From contig JBCNJP010000026.1 of NCBI GenBank assembly GCA_039602395.1, positions 317,740 through 381,739 on the forward strand: a stretch of DNA of 64,000 nucleotides, written 5' to 3'. Shown in pieces: positions 39,801-49,500 of this stretch; position 1 is the stretch's first letter, and every line of letters starts with the position of its first letter. The notes below the pieces were generated by a model. The model saw only the letters and a list, made by a program, of their open reading frames with translations, made no database searches and was not told the origin of the DNA. The DNA comes from Deinandra increscens subsp. villosa (lineage: Eukaryota > Streptophyta > Magnoliopsida > Asterales > Asteraceae). The position numbers and the translations under genes were made by a program.

Positions 39801-42540
39801 TGAGTGGAAATGGCCGGTGGAATGGATACACAAATATCCGTTCTTGTGGGAATTTAGCCCACCGGTGTTGTTACCGGAGTTAGGAGACAAGCTAATGTGG
39901 AAATGCAATGACAACAGGTTTGATGGGTTCAACACCACTCAGGTTTTTGAAGATCTTTTTTGTGCTGGCCCAATGGTGCAGTGGCATAAGGTTATTTGGT
40001 TCACCCAGTGTATCCCGAGACATGCATTCATCATGTGGCTGGCGGTCAAACATCGATTACTTACCCAAGATCGGATGCGGAACTGGGATACAACCTACCT
40101 TACCGAATGCCCCTTCTGTGAAGTTATCCCTGACAGTCACCAACACTTATTCTTTGATTGCCACATGCCAAACAAAATATGGAGAAACATGCAAACTATG
40201 GCCACCTTTGGTCAACCACCAACAGGATGGGATGATTGTATTCACCACCTTTGTGGCCTCCCCAGTAACAATTCTATTGGAAGCATCATTTGGAGACTGG
40301 TTCTAGCGGCGGGTGTGTATTACATATGGCAAGAGCGGAACATTCGGCTATTCCAAAAGAAAAAGAGAGGCTATGAGGAAATCGTCAAACTCATTCGTGA
40401 CAGTGTTCGTAACAGGCTCTTGGGGTTGAAGATCAAAGCTAATAAAGATACCCTGGCGGCGAGTCAGATCTGGGACCTCCACATTGCTGTGCCTCAAAAC
40501 TCAAAGCTAAAAACCCAGCTTACCTCAACGAAGATCTTTCAGGTACACATCCAATTATCTCACTTCTATTTTCCTAGAATGGATCCTTTAAAATGGGACC
40601 CTCTTAAAAACAAAACCTCTAGGAAGGAGGGCACATGCATGCAGAAGGGAAAGGGATGGGGAGATCAGATGCAAAGGTGTCAAACCTTTAGCATTTATTT
40701 ATTAAAACACATGCATGTGCATGGGCATGGGATCATGGCGGCCATGGGCTGGTTTAAAAAAGGGGCCGTAAACCTAGGATGGGCTGTTATTGGGCGGGGA
40801 TTTTTTGATGGGCTGGTGTGGTTTAAAAACCCAACTTTGCTAACTGTTCATGGTTTTTACTTTAGCGAAGTTTGGTTATGGGGTTGGGTGTGGAAGGATA
40901 AAAGTTTGATAAGTAATCAAGTTTATAGCTTTGGCAATCACATTCGCACTCGGGTCAAGGGGTCTATTAATATGTCTATAAACTATTTGACTGAAAAACC
41001 CCTGAGTGAAATGGCTGAGTGGATGGGTATAGTTACCACTATTACCCTCAACTCTCTGAGGCCTAGTTATTACCAAGGAATTGACGATGTTAGTCGGCAA
41101 CACTTGTGGGGCCAATGGACCCAAGTCAGTCCTTTATGGGACCAGGAGATGAACCTTTGGGGGGATCCTAGCACTAGACGAATTGACGGAGTTAGTTGGC
41201 CTATACTGGGATGCCAATGGGTCCCAGTCAGTCCTAATTGGGACCAGGATATGAACCTTTGGGGGGATCCTAGCACTAGACGAATTGACGGAGTGACTTG
41301 GTCACAACCTTGTACCTGGTTCTATTGTCATGATCACACTAAAGAGGGGACAATTATGGGTTGGGATTCCACTTCATTTGATGTTGGGCCAGTTTCACAG
41401 CGTTGGGTAGTCATCTGGCCTTTTTTAAGGTCATCCAGTTCCACAACACCTATCACTCATGCACTTTATTTTTTCAGTACTCTATTAATTATGTCCTCTT
41501 CCACTAGAGGTATGATTAATCCTGCGGAGATATATTGGTGGTTAGGTTGTGTGTGGCATCGGAGATGCACAATCCATGGAGAGATAAGGATGGATCATAC
41601 CGGGTCGTATAGGACATTTTTCTCCACCCCAAATAATTTTATATTTTGTAGAACCCTTCACCGGTATGACAACCTTAGTTCACAAAATGTGTCGGCCTTT
41701 TTTGTTTCACCTTTTGAGTCTTATGCGGGTCACACGGGATTACCATGGGTTGGGATGATATCTTTTGAGGCTAATCGAACTTTGGTTGTAGTGTGGTATA
41801 TCTTGATGGGTCCCCTGTACGTTAGCTCTACTTGCGGACATCCGCCAAACACCATGCATGAAAATCTACAATTAGACATGCAACTTGGGCCACATACTTA
41901 CGGGAACAGTACTAGCCAAGTTAGAACAATTGACTACATCTACAGGGGTTGGGCTGGGCTTGTTCTAGGCCCACTTACAAGGAAAAAAGGTTGGCAACGG
42001 ATAAAAGTGTGTGCGGGGGCTTGCTCTCAATTCCTCGCGGACCCTAATACGGGTTATATCAAAATGGAGCATGGAGAAGGTCCGGTGGTATTACATGAAA
42101 ATTATGGGCCGGATCGACCTCCTGGGGCGGCAATTAATTGGGATCCTAAGCCCAAGCTGGGTTGGGCCGAACCAAAAGTTATTATTTCGGCCAAATGGAG
42201 AAGGAGGGCTCGGGCTACCAATTGGAATTGTAAATTAAAGAAACGCAGGCACAAGCATTCAGGTACTAAGGGTCGATCCAACATATGTAACAGGGATGAT
42301 ACTACTCGGATCAGGAGGCCAAAGGTGCGGATCAACAATTATGGACCCTTACACATTATTTATAGACATCACTCAAGAGTTGCTAGAAATTCCAGTGACA
42401 TTTATTTCTGTGTTTATTTATTTAGTCATAGACTTGCTCTTTGTTATATTCGGTCCAAGGCTATGTGTTTAAAGCCTTGGCCGGACGACTTTTCAGACTC
42501 AGGCTTGGACATTAGGTTAGACTATGTGTTTAAAGTCTAA
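36847..42540 (+). CDS. LINE F ORF2: endonuclease, reverse transcriptase and ~680-residue Trp-rich C-terminal extension
   Basis: 1,897 residues without a stop, far longer than the 1,200-1,350 usual for plant L1 ORF2. Endonuclease: WNTRG, GDFN, SDH. Reverse transcriptase: QSAFIPGRVISDN, KIDLQKAYD, FADD (Asp697, Asp698). Zinc finger from Cys1088 (CPFC ... HLFFDC). After about residue 1,217 begins an extension I do not recognise: Trp-rich motifs (EVWLWGWVWKDK), 34-residue tandem repeats from residue 1,411 (102-bp units at 41078, 41180 and 41282, with WDQEMNLWGDPSTR), a basic stretch (WRRRARATNWNCKLKKRR) and a C-terminus with KPWPDD and LDYVFKV. Parts of it align with E, G and K. The ATG is 43 bp after the ORF1 stop. 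Confidence 0.9.
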   Translation: MDLQILAWNTRGLNGRAHQKQLIEVIESNNISICGVLESHATASNVKRICQRVFKGWDWVSNSYNCTNWTRIILAWDPLMVEIMVLDQSEQVIHCFVKPRNQQKEFFCSFVYGRVRAHNRRSLWFDLERFHSVNIDRPWVALGDFNVILDPTESTSGSSTVTQAMEDFKETCTTCGLSDVPYDGLYYTWNKSPGQTSGLLKKLDRIMSNPHFITTFEDAHAMFLPYYTSDHSPCILSIPTIKRAWKPRPFKFMNHLCKRKGFLEAVRNEWEIETAGCHMFRVVKKLQRLKHIFRKMSKENGNLSKKIELLKVELGRVQAAVALDSHNPELREEEAHYTKCLNQTINEEELLMKQRAKIKWLREGDQNTKYFHNVVKARCNRNKIVSIQDTLDCVHEGNDVGPAFVNYYMDLLGTKAQVQNISHPETLFVNKLPNDVADHMVRPIDDEEIRAAMFDIDSLKAPGPDGYSSKFFKAAWEIVGGEVCMAIKEFFHNGKLLTQVNTALISLIPKNNRPISVTEYRPIACCNVVYKCITKIMCERMKEGLNYIVDECQSAFIPGRVISDNILLTQELVRNYHRNRSEAKVALKIDLQKAYDTVSHEFLNQCLGHFGFHPAMRNWIMTCITTASYSINVNGEVHGFFKGMRGLKQGDPMSPYLFTLVMEVLNLTLKRQIQQAETFTYHWRCTEMKLTHLCFADDLFMFAHADTQSVKIIREALQEFSSISGLRPNMNKSTMYFGNVKPHMQDSIKEILPFRVGVLPVKYLGVPLLSKRLYSKDCKPLVDKVKNRIHDWKNRFLSFAGRLQLIRSVLSSLHVYWASVFTLPVNIIDDIEGLMRNFLWSQSDSTKGKARVSWVEACKPKCQGGLGIKSLKAHNTTLMAKHLWHIITNKQTVWVKWINFHKLSNDNFWRIQIKDGDSWSWRNILSHRDLIHPRCLTQLGNGFTTSAWFDMWHPLSPLSKFISIRDIHNAGLHINAKVAEITANGEWKWPVEWIHKYPFLWEFSPPVLLPELGDKLMWKCNDNRFDGFNTTQVFEDLFCAGPMVQWHKVIWFTQCIPRHAFIMWLAVKHRLLTQDRMRNWDTTYLTECPFCEVIPDSHQHLFFDCHMPNKIWRNMQTMATFGQPPTGWDDCIHHLCGLPSNNSIGSIIWRLVLAAGVYYIWQERNIRLFQKKKRGYEEIVKLIRDSVRNRLLGLKIKANKDTLAASQIWDLHIAVPQNSKLKTQLTSTKIFQVHIQLSHFYFPRMDPLKWDPLKNKTSRKEGTCMQKGKGWGDQMQRCQTFSIYLLKHMHVHGHGIMAAMGWFKKGAVNLGWAVIGRGFFDGLVWFKNPTLLTVHGFYFSEVWLWGWVWKDKSLISNQVYSFGNHIRTRVKGSINMSINYLTEKPLSEMAEWMGIVTTITLNSLRPSYYQGIDDVSRQHLWGQWTQVSPLWDQEMNLWGDPSTRRIDGVSWPILGCQWVPVSPNWDQDMNLWGDPSTRRIDGVTWSQPCTWFYCHDHTKEGTIMGWDSTSFDVGPVSQRWVVIWPFLRSSSSTTPITHALYFFSTLLIMSSSTRGMINPAEIYWWLGCVWHRRCTIHGEIRMDHTGSYRTFFSTPNNFIFCRTLHRYDNLSSQNVSAFFVSPFESYAGHTGLPWVGMISFEANRTLVVVWYILMGPLYVSSTCGHPPNTMHENLQLDMQLGPHTYGNSTSQVRTIDYIYRGWAGLVLGPLTRKKGWQRIKVCAGACSQFLADPNTGYIKMEHGEGPVVLHENYGPDRPPGAAINWDPKPKLGWAEPKVIISAKWRRRARATNWNCKLKKRRHKHSGTKGRSNICNRDDTTRIRRPKVRINNYGPLHIIYRHHSRVARNSSDIYFCVYLFSHRLALCYIRSKAMCLKPWPDDFSDSGLDIRLDYVFKV
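41078..41310 (+). repeat. 102-bp in-frame tandem repeat in LINE F ORF2
   Basis: GAATTGACG starts at 41078, 41180 and 41282, exactly 102 bp apart. Two full units and the start of a third code for 34-residue repeats (WDQEMNLWGDPSTRRIDG). The same repeat with the same period is in LINE G at 50778, 50880 and 50982. Confidence 0.95.
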
Positions 42541-42633
42541 CCTAATCTCCTCCCTTCTGCTGTATTCTTTCATTTTTTCTTAATAAATGTTTACCATGGG
42601 CACTGCCCATTTCCAAAAAAAAAAAAAAAAAAA

Positions 42634-42754
42634 CCCTAAACCCTAAACCCTAAACCCTAAACCCTAAACCCTAAACCCTAAACCCTAAACCCTAAACCCT
42701 AAACCCTAAACCCTAAACCCTAAACCCTAAACCCTAAACCCTAAACCCTAAACC
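42634..42754 (+). repeat. Telomere-type array T5, ~17 units
   Basis: About 121 bp of CCCTAAA between the LINE F poly(A) and the LINE G start (ACC|ATGGAATTTC). Confidence 0.97.
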
Positions 42755-42936
42755 ATGGAATTTCATTTTCTCACCCTAAGTGTGTGTTTTCTAAGGTGCG
42801 ATTTTTTGAGAGCTCACATTTCCGGCTTCTTGCACCGAATTCCGATCAAATCCTCCCTCTCCGACCGTTCTTAGGTGTTCGTGCTTGCTCCTGCATTTGG
42901 ATCGAGCATTCCTCTTGTTGATTCTGATAAGTTTTG

Positions 42937-45900
42937 ATGAGAAAAGGGTCGAAGAAAGTGAAAAATCCAGAAACCCTAGCGGGTGAGCCGCCGGATAGAG
43001 GTGGAAGACGGAGACATCGCAATAAAGGCGATATAGAATCTGGTTCGTCAGATTCGGAAACTGATACAAGTAAACACGAGAGTGGTAGGAGGACGTGGGA
43101 ACAAAAGATTTCTGAAAGACGGAGGAAACCGATGAGGAACTCCCACTCGCCGGAGTTCTACCTAAGTGATTCGTCAGACAAAGAGAATGACCCGGCCAAA
43201 TCTGGCTCCAATCGACGTACTAACCTCCAGCGATTAAAGTACAAAACTCGTAGCTATAGTAAAGGAGTGGAGGCATCGTCGGTGCTGTCGGAATCACTGG
43301 ACACGCTGGCCGGAGATGAAGACACTAAAGAAATTGGGGTTGGGAATACTACATCTGACGTGCAGACCCCCATGCACACTCAAAAGGACATTCATGAGGC
43401 CATCAATACGGTAAACCCTAATCATTTATTAAATATTAATGAGAGTAACTTTAATGATGCAGAGATAACAAGGTGTAACGAGGAACTGAAAGACCAGGAT
43501 AGTGCTATGAGCTGCCCCACTAACTCTGTCATGCTCCCGGAAACCAATGAACCTTTGCTACATGATCAGCCTGACTCAATCCTTGTGCCAACTACAAGTC
43601 CTGATGCTGACAACCCCATCACCGATGCATGCATGGGTGATGCCCAAACCAGCAATGTGGAGAAGAACCTATGTCAAGTCAATGAAAACCCTAAGGAGAA
43701 CCCGGAACTTCACAACTCAGTCTATTCTGGCTATCTCATCAACCAAGCAGGTGATCTTCTCTCTGATTACTCATCGAGCACCAAAGAAGACGAGGATGAT
43801 ATCACCTCAATAGAGAAAGCAAGACCTGATGACTTGAAACAATATAACAATGCACTTTTTAAAAATGAGTATACCAAAGAAGGGTCTGTTTTCAACTATG
43901 AATGCTATAGTCTGCTATCAATCTTGGAAAAATCTTTTCAGGCCAATGATCCAGGGGATATGCCTGTTCAAACTGATGACAACCCTCAACCTGTACCGGT
44001 AGGGGATGCTGATGGCCGCAATGCTGACCCAAATGTTGCACAATCCACTGAAGAGAACTTGAATGAGTATGATGGAAAGGAGATTCCAACATCCGAGCCC
44101 ACTCCAGAAACCCAACAACAGGCTACACCTGGTAGTAAACGTCGTGTCTCCCTGGTGGAGGAAAACAAACCTGGTCTAACACAACAAATGGGGGTACATG
44201 AAGACCTTGACCAAGGTAAATTTAAAAAATATAAGGTGGGAAGAAGTGAGGATAAAGTGGCCCACAAGATATGGCAGTCAAGGAACCGGAGTGCCAAAAG
44301 AAACATGCCCAAGCCCAAATTCACTGAAGGCTTCAGACCGTTAATCAAGGCAGATCTTTTCTACATCAATGCTGAATATAAACCAGGGGATAACTCATTC
44401 CAAATTAATAGGGTCAAAGCCAATAAAAAGAAAAAGACAAAGGAATTGCTCCGCGAGCTTGAAGAAAAGGAAAAAAGAGATAAGAAAAGCCCCTCTGTAG
44501 TACCTGGACTGGAGAGTAGTTTCACTATTGGGAAACAGGTACTTGACCTCAGCCATATCAAACCCACCGAATTCAAAACTAAAAGAATTGTACAAGGGGC
44601 AGCTGCTACAGATGTTGAGATGGCAGATAAACCACCTCCTCCAGAAGAAAGTACCAAACAAAGCAACCGAGTGGACCCCAAATCGTCTTATGCTCAAATG
44701 GTTGATGGAAAAGTCAGAAACCCATTCAAAGATAAAATTCAATACTACCCTCCTACGACTCTTGACAATGGGACCAAGGTTATTGTTGTTGAACCCAAGA
44801 CTATCCAAAAAGCAAAAGTAGTTTACAAAAATTACTTGTATGGCTACTTTGTGGGTGCCGAACCAACCCTTGCATTTGTGAAATTCAATCTGAACAGGAT
44901 GTGGAGATCTTACGGCATCGAGGATATAACGTACAATGGGGCTGGTATATTTTTGTTTAAATTTTCCAGTAACAAAGGAATGGATGACGTCATGGAATTG
45001 GGCCCGTGGATAGTGGCCAACATTCCCTTGAGCCTGAAAAAATGGGATGCCGGGCTATGTATGACAAGAGAAGCACCCAAAACAGTCCCAGTATGGATCA
45101 TACTAAAAAACATACCCCTTGAGTTGTGGGAGACAGAAAGCATTTGTAGAATTGCTAGCTGCTTAGGCAATCCCCTGACATTTGACAAAGTCACCAAAAC
45201 GAAATGTGCCAATATATCTGATGCTGGAGGCTATGCTCGTGTTTTGATAGAAGTGGACAGTGTATGCACATTCCCGAGTACTGTCCAAGCTTGCTATCCT
45301 ACAAGTGAAGCTAACAAATACCAAAAGGTTGACATCATGGTTGAGTACCAAAATCAGCCCCTCATGTGTGACTATTGCAAAGTTTTTGGACATGAATGGA
45401 GTAACTGCTCTAAACGTCCTAAAACTAAGGAAGAATTATAAGAGGAAGAGAACAAAAAAGAAAAAAGCAATGAGAAGAAGGATCAGACTCCTGAACCCAA
45501 AACAAATGGGGTTCCCAAGGTGGACTCGGAAGGTTATACTCAGGTGACCCACAGGAGAAATAGATATACCAAGCCACAGGGTGGGCCCAGCAAAGTTGAG
45601 AAAGGCAAAGACCATAAAGGTGACATACCCATCAACCCACCCCAGTCCGGAAAAACCCAGAACCCCACTGAGCCCAATACTATTCCTTCTGCCAACCTGA
45701 CTGGCCCAAAGGTGCCCAATGCTATGGACATTGACACCAAATCTGACCCAAACAAACAACCCATGTTGAGCAAGCCCTATACTGCCTCTGAGCCATTGAT
45801 CACACCCTCTAGATATCAACCTGAATCTACAACAACGTCTTTGAACCCACAAACTATCCCCCCGATGACCAATGCCAATAACAAGGTTCCTCCCGTTACT

Positions 45901-46551
45901 AAACAACCCAAACATCCTCAGCGAAATGTTAATCCCAAAGTCAATCTCAAGGAAATGGCCAACAGGTTTGCGCTCCTAGATGAGTATGATGAGGAGCTCC
46001 CAGAGTCTGTGCATGCGAGGCCGGCCAATAATCAGGAAGCTAAGCAAACCAAATCCCACACCCAACCTAATAATGGGGTAAGGGACGAGGAAGAAGCTAA
46101 CTTAAACCAAAACTGGATCAAGAAACAAAAGGACATAGTGGATAAAAGATATTTTGACATGCTCACAGGGGCCCAAAAAGGAAAATTTTTGGAATTCACC
46201 ACCGCCAAAACGGTCCCTCCTGATAACGTCATCAAAGAATGGAGCCGGGCTGAGATTGAATATTTTAAACACATATGTAGCCTTAATAACTTTCTTGATG
46301 GTTTTCTTGCAGTGACTCGAGAAGAAGAAATTGAAGGTGATATGATGGAAGAAGATAAAGGGCCGGAGAGCAATATTGCCCCTAATAAGGAATGTGCATG
46401 TGAAAATGTGGAGGATGATAAACAGCAGGGAGACGAGGTTGAACCTGAGAAAGATGGTACTTCGAAATTCATGGTTGAAGACCTCCTTGAACCAGGCCAA
46501 AAAGAGTTGACGAATAAACATGGGAATGGGCCTCAAGCCCAGTTGTTATAA
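42937..46551 (+). pseudogene. LINE G ORF1 with one premature stop
   Basis: 1,204 codons from ATG 42937; the TTG just before it is not needed. A TAA at 45439-45441 (codon 835) interrupts the frame shortly after the zinc knuckle; the frame then continues to TAA 46549-46551. Domains: basic N-terminus (DRGGRRRHRN), FYLSDSSDKEN, acidic region, and a DUF4283-type domain at about residues 625-790 (RMWRSYGIEDITYNG, GPWIVANIPLSLKKW). Then come the knuckle from Cys811 (CDYCKVFGHEWSNC), linker, KEMANRFALLDE, C-terminal module (46165-46290) and SKFMVED. Same role as the other ORF1 proteins. Confidence 0.88.
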
Positions 46552-46583
46552 ACCTACCCCCCCCCCCCCTCTCTTGTTTTTCC

Positions 46584-49500
46584 ATGGAGCTCAAAATTCT
46601 CACGTGGAACGTACGAGGTCTGAATAATAGACGACATCAAAGACAACTTCTGGAGGTCATGGCTACGAATAATATAAGCCTTTGTGGTATCTTGGAATCC
46701 CATGTCACAAGTAACAACATCCAGAGAATTTGTAACCGGGTTTTCAGGGGGTGGGAATGGACTTCCAACAGTTTCTTCTGCTCCAACTGGATACGTATCA
46801 TTATAGGCTGGGACCCATGCATGCTGGAACTTATGATCATCGACCAATCTGCCCAAGGCATGCACTGTTTTATAAAGCCCCGAAATGGGCAACAGGAATT
46901 TTTCTGCTCTATCATTTATGGCTATATCCGTACATACAATCGACGTACATTGTGGGATGAGATGCTGAGGTTTCAAACTGTTAACATTAACAAACCCTGG
47001 GTCGTAATGGGGGACTTTAATGCTGTAAAGGACCCATCTGAATCCACCTCTGGCTCATCGTCGACAACCATCGCCATGGATGATCTAAATGAGACATGCA
47101 CAAGCTGTGGCCTTAAAGATATCCCTTACAAAGGTCCTATCTTCACTTGGAATAAATCGCCGGGGAAAACAGATGGGTTACTAAAGAAGCTTGATAGAAT
47201 AATGGCCAACGGCCAGTTTATGTCAACTTTTGAAGATGCCAGGGCTGACTTTCTGCCTTTCTTTACGTCTGACCATGCCCCATGCAAGCTAACCATTCCG
47301 TCTATCAAGCGTGAATGGAAGCCCCGTCCATTTAAATTCATGAATTTTCTTTGTAGGAGACCTGAATTTGTGAAGATAGTGGATAAAGAATGGAGAATTG
47401 AAATCCAAGGATGTCACATGTACAAGGTGGTGAAAAAACTCCAAAACCTTAAAAAACCTCTTCGGGCTATGGCGAGAAATAATGGAAGTCTTGCCAAAAG
47501 GATAGAGTTCATGAAAACTGAACTCAGTCGGGTACAACTTGAGGTGGCCAATGATTCCTTCAACAGCAACCTTAGAGAGGAAGAGGAGATCTATACTAAA
47601 AGCCTAAACCAGCTATACCTTGAAGAAGAACTCCTTCTTAAACAGCGCTCAAAGGTGAAATGGCTACGTGAGGGTGATCAGAATACCAAGTATTTCCATA
47701 ATGTGGTTCAAACAAGATGCAATCGAAACAAGATCATGTCCATCAAGGATCAGAATGGGACCATGCATGAAGGTGATGACGTGGGAAAGGCATTTGTGGC
47801 CTATTACACAAGCCTGTTTGGCACCCATGCCCCAACAGAGAGAATTCAGCTCCCACTTGAACTATTTGACAGTCAACTCCCACCGGAGGTTGCTAACCAC
47901 ATGGTTAGACCAGTTTGTGATGAGGAAATAAAGCAGGCCATGTTTGATATAGACTCTGAGAAAGCACCAGGCCCTGATGGTTATTCTTCGAAATTTTTCA
48001 AAGCTAGTTGGGAAATTGTTGGACCGGATATTTGCATGGCTGTGAAAGAATTCTTCCAAAATGGTAAACTCCTCAAGCAGGTCAACAACGCTTTAATATC
48101 TTTAATTCCCAAAACCAGCAACCCAAAAATGGTCACTGAATTCAGACCCATATCATGCTGCAATGTCCTGTACAAATGTATCACCAAAGTTATGTGTGAG
48201 AGAATTAAAGAAGGTCTGAATCACATTGTCGATGAGTGTCAAAGTGCTTTTATACCTGGCCGAATGATTAGCGACAACATACTTCTCACTCAGGAATTGG
48301 TTCGGAACTACCATAGGAACCGATCTGAACCACGGGTTGCTCTCAAGATAGACATCCAAAAAGCTTATGACATGGTTTCCCATGAATTCATTGAGCAATG
48401 CCTTCAATGTTTTGGGTTCCACCCAGCTATGAAACATTGGATAATGACATGCATCACCACTGCTTCCTACTCTATCAATCTTAATGGTGAAGTCCATGGC
48501 TTCTTTCAGGGAAAAAGAGGATTGAAGCAAGGAGACCCTATGTCCCCCTACCTTTTTACTTTGGTTATGGAGGTTCTTAACCTGATGCTCAAACGAAGAA
48601 TTAATCGGAGTGATAGCTTCACTTATCACTGGAAATGCAAGGAATTAAAGTTGACTCACCTTTGTTTTGCAGATGACTTACTCATGTTCTGTCATGCTGA
48701 TAATGACTCCGTGATGATATTAAAAGAGTCCCTTCTTGAATTCAGTAATGCCACTGGCTTATTACCTAACATGTTGAAAAGTACCATGTACTTTGGCAAT
48801 GTTAAGACCCATGTGAAGGAGACCATTAAAGCCATTCTCCCATTTAGGGTGGGACAACTCCCTGTAAAATACTTGGGAGTACCTCTCTTATCAAAAAGGC
48901 TTTACTCCAAGGATTGCAAAAGTCTCATTGACAAAGTGAAAGTGAGAGTTCAGGATTGGAATAATAAATTCCTCTCATTCGCTGGCCGTCTACAACTCAT
49001 TCGATCCGTTTTATCATCTCTACATGTCTACTGGGCCTCTGTATTCACCCTCCCGGCTAACATTATTGAAGAAATTGAGGGGTTAATGAGAAAATTCTTG
49101 TGGAGTCAATCTGACCAACATAAAGGCAAAGCTCGTGTTTCGTGGGCTGAAGTTTGTCGACCGAAATGCCAAGGAGGTTTAGGAATAAAATCTCTTAAAC
49201 AGCACAATTTGGCCCTCATGTCTAAACACATTTGGAATATCATCAATAACAAACCAACAATCTGGGTTAGATGGGTGAATATTCATAAAATTGGCAAAGA
49301 CCATTTCTGGAGAATTAAAGTTGTTGATGGTGCCAGTTGGAGCTGGAGAAACATCCTATGCTACCGATCTATCATCCAGACTCACTGTGTTTCTTTACTT
49401 GGGGACGGCGGCAACACATCCATCTGGTACGACATGTGGCACCCTTTCAGCCCCTTGGGTGACTTCATCACCCCCAGGGAGATACATGCTGCCGGGCTCC

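Larger units (their letters stand above)
35562..42633 (+). mobile_element. LINE F: two-ORF LINE interrupted by an LTR element
   Basis: Visible from within ORF1 to the poly(A). ORF2 is intact at 1,897 codons including the Trp-rich extension. The tail is AATAAA, hairpin ATGGGC-ACT-GCCCAT (42596-42610) and a 19-base poly(A) (42615-42633), then CCCTAAA. Its 5' part lies beyond the inserted LTR element, in the gap. Closest to G and E among the elements here. Confidence 0.92.
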
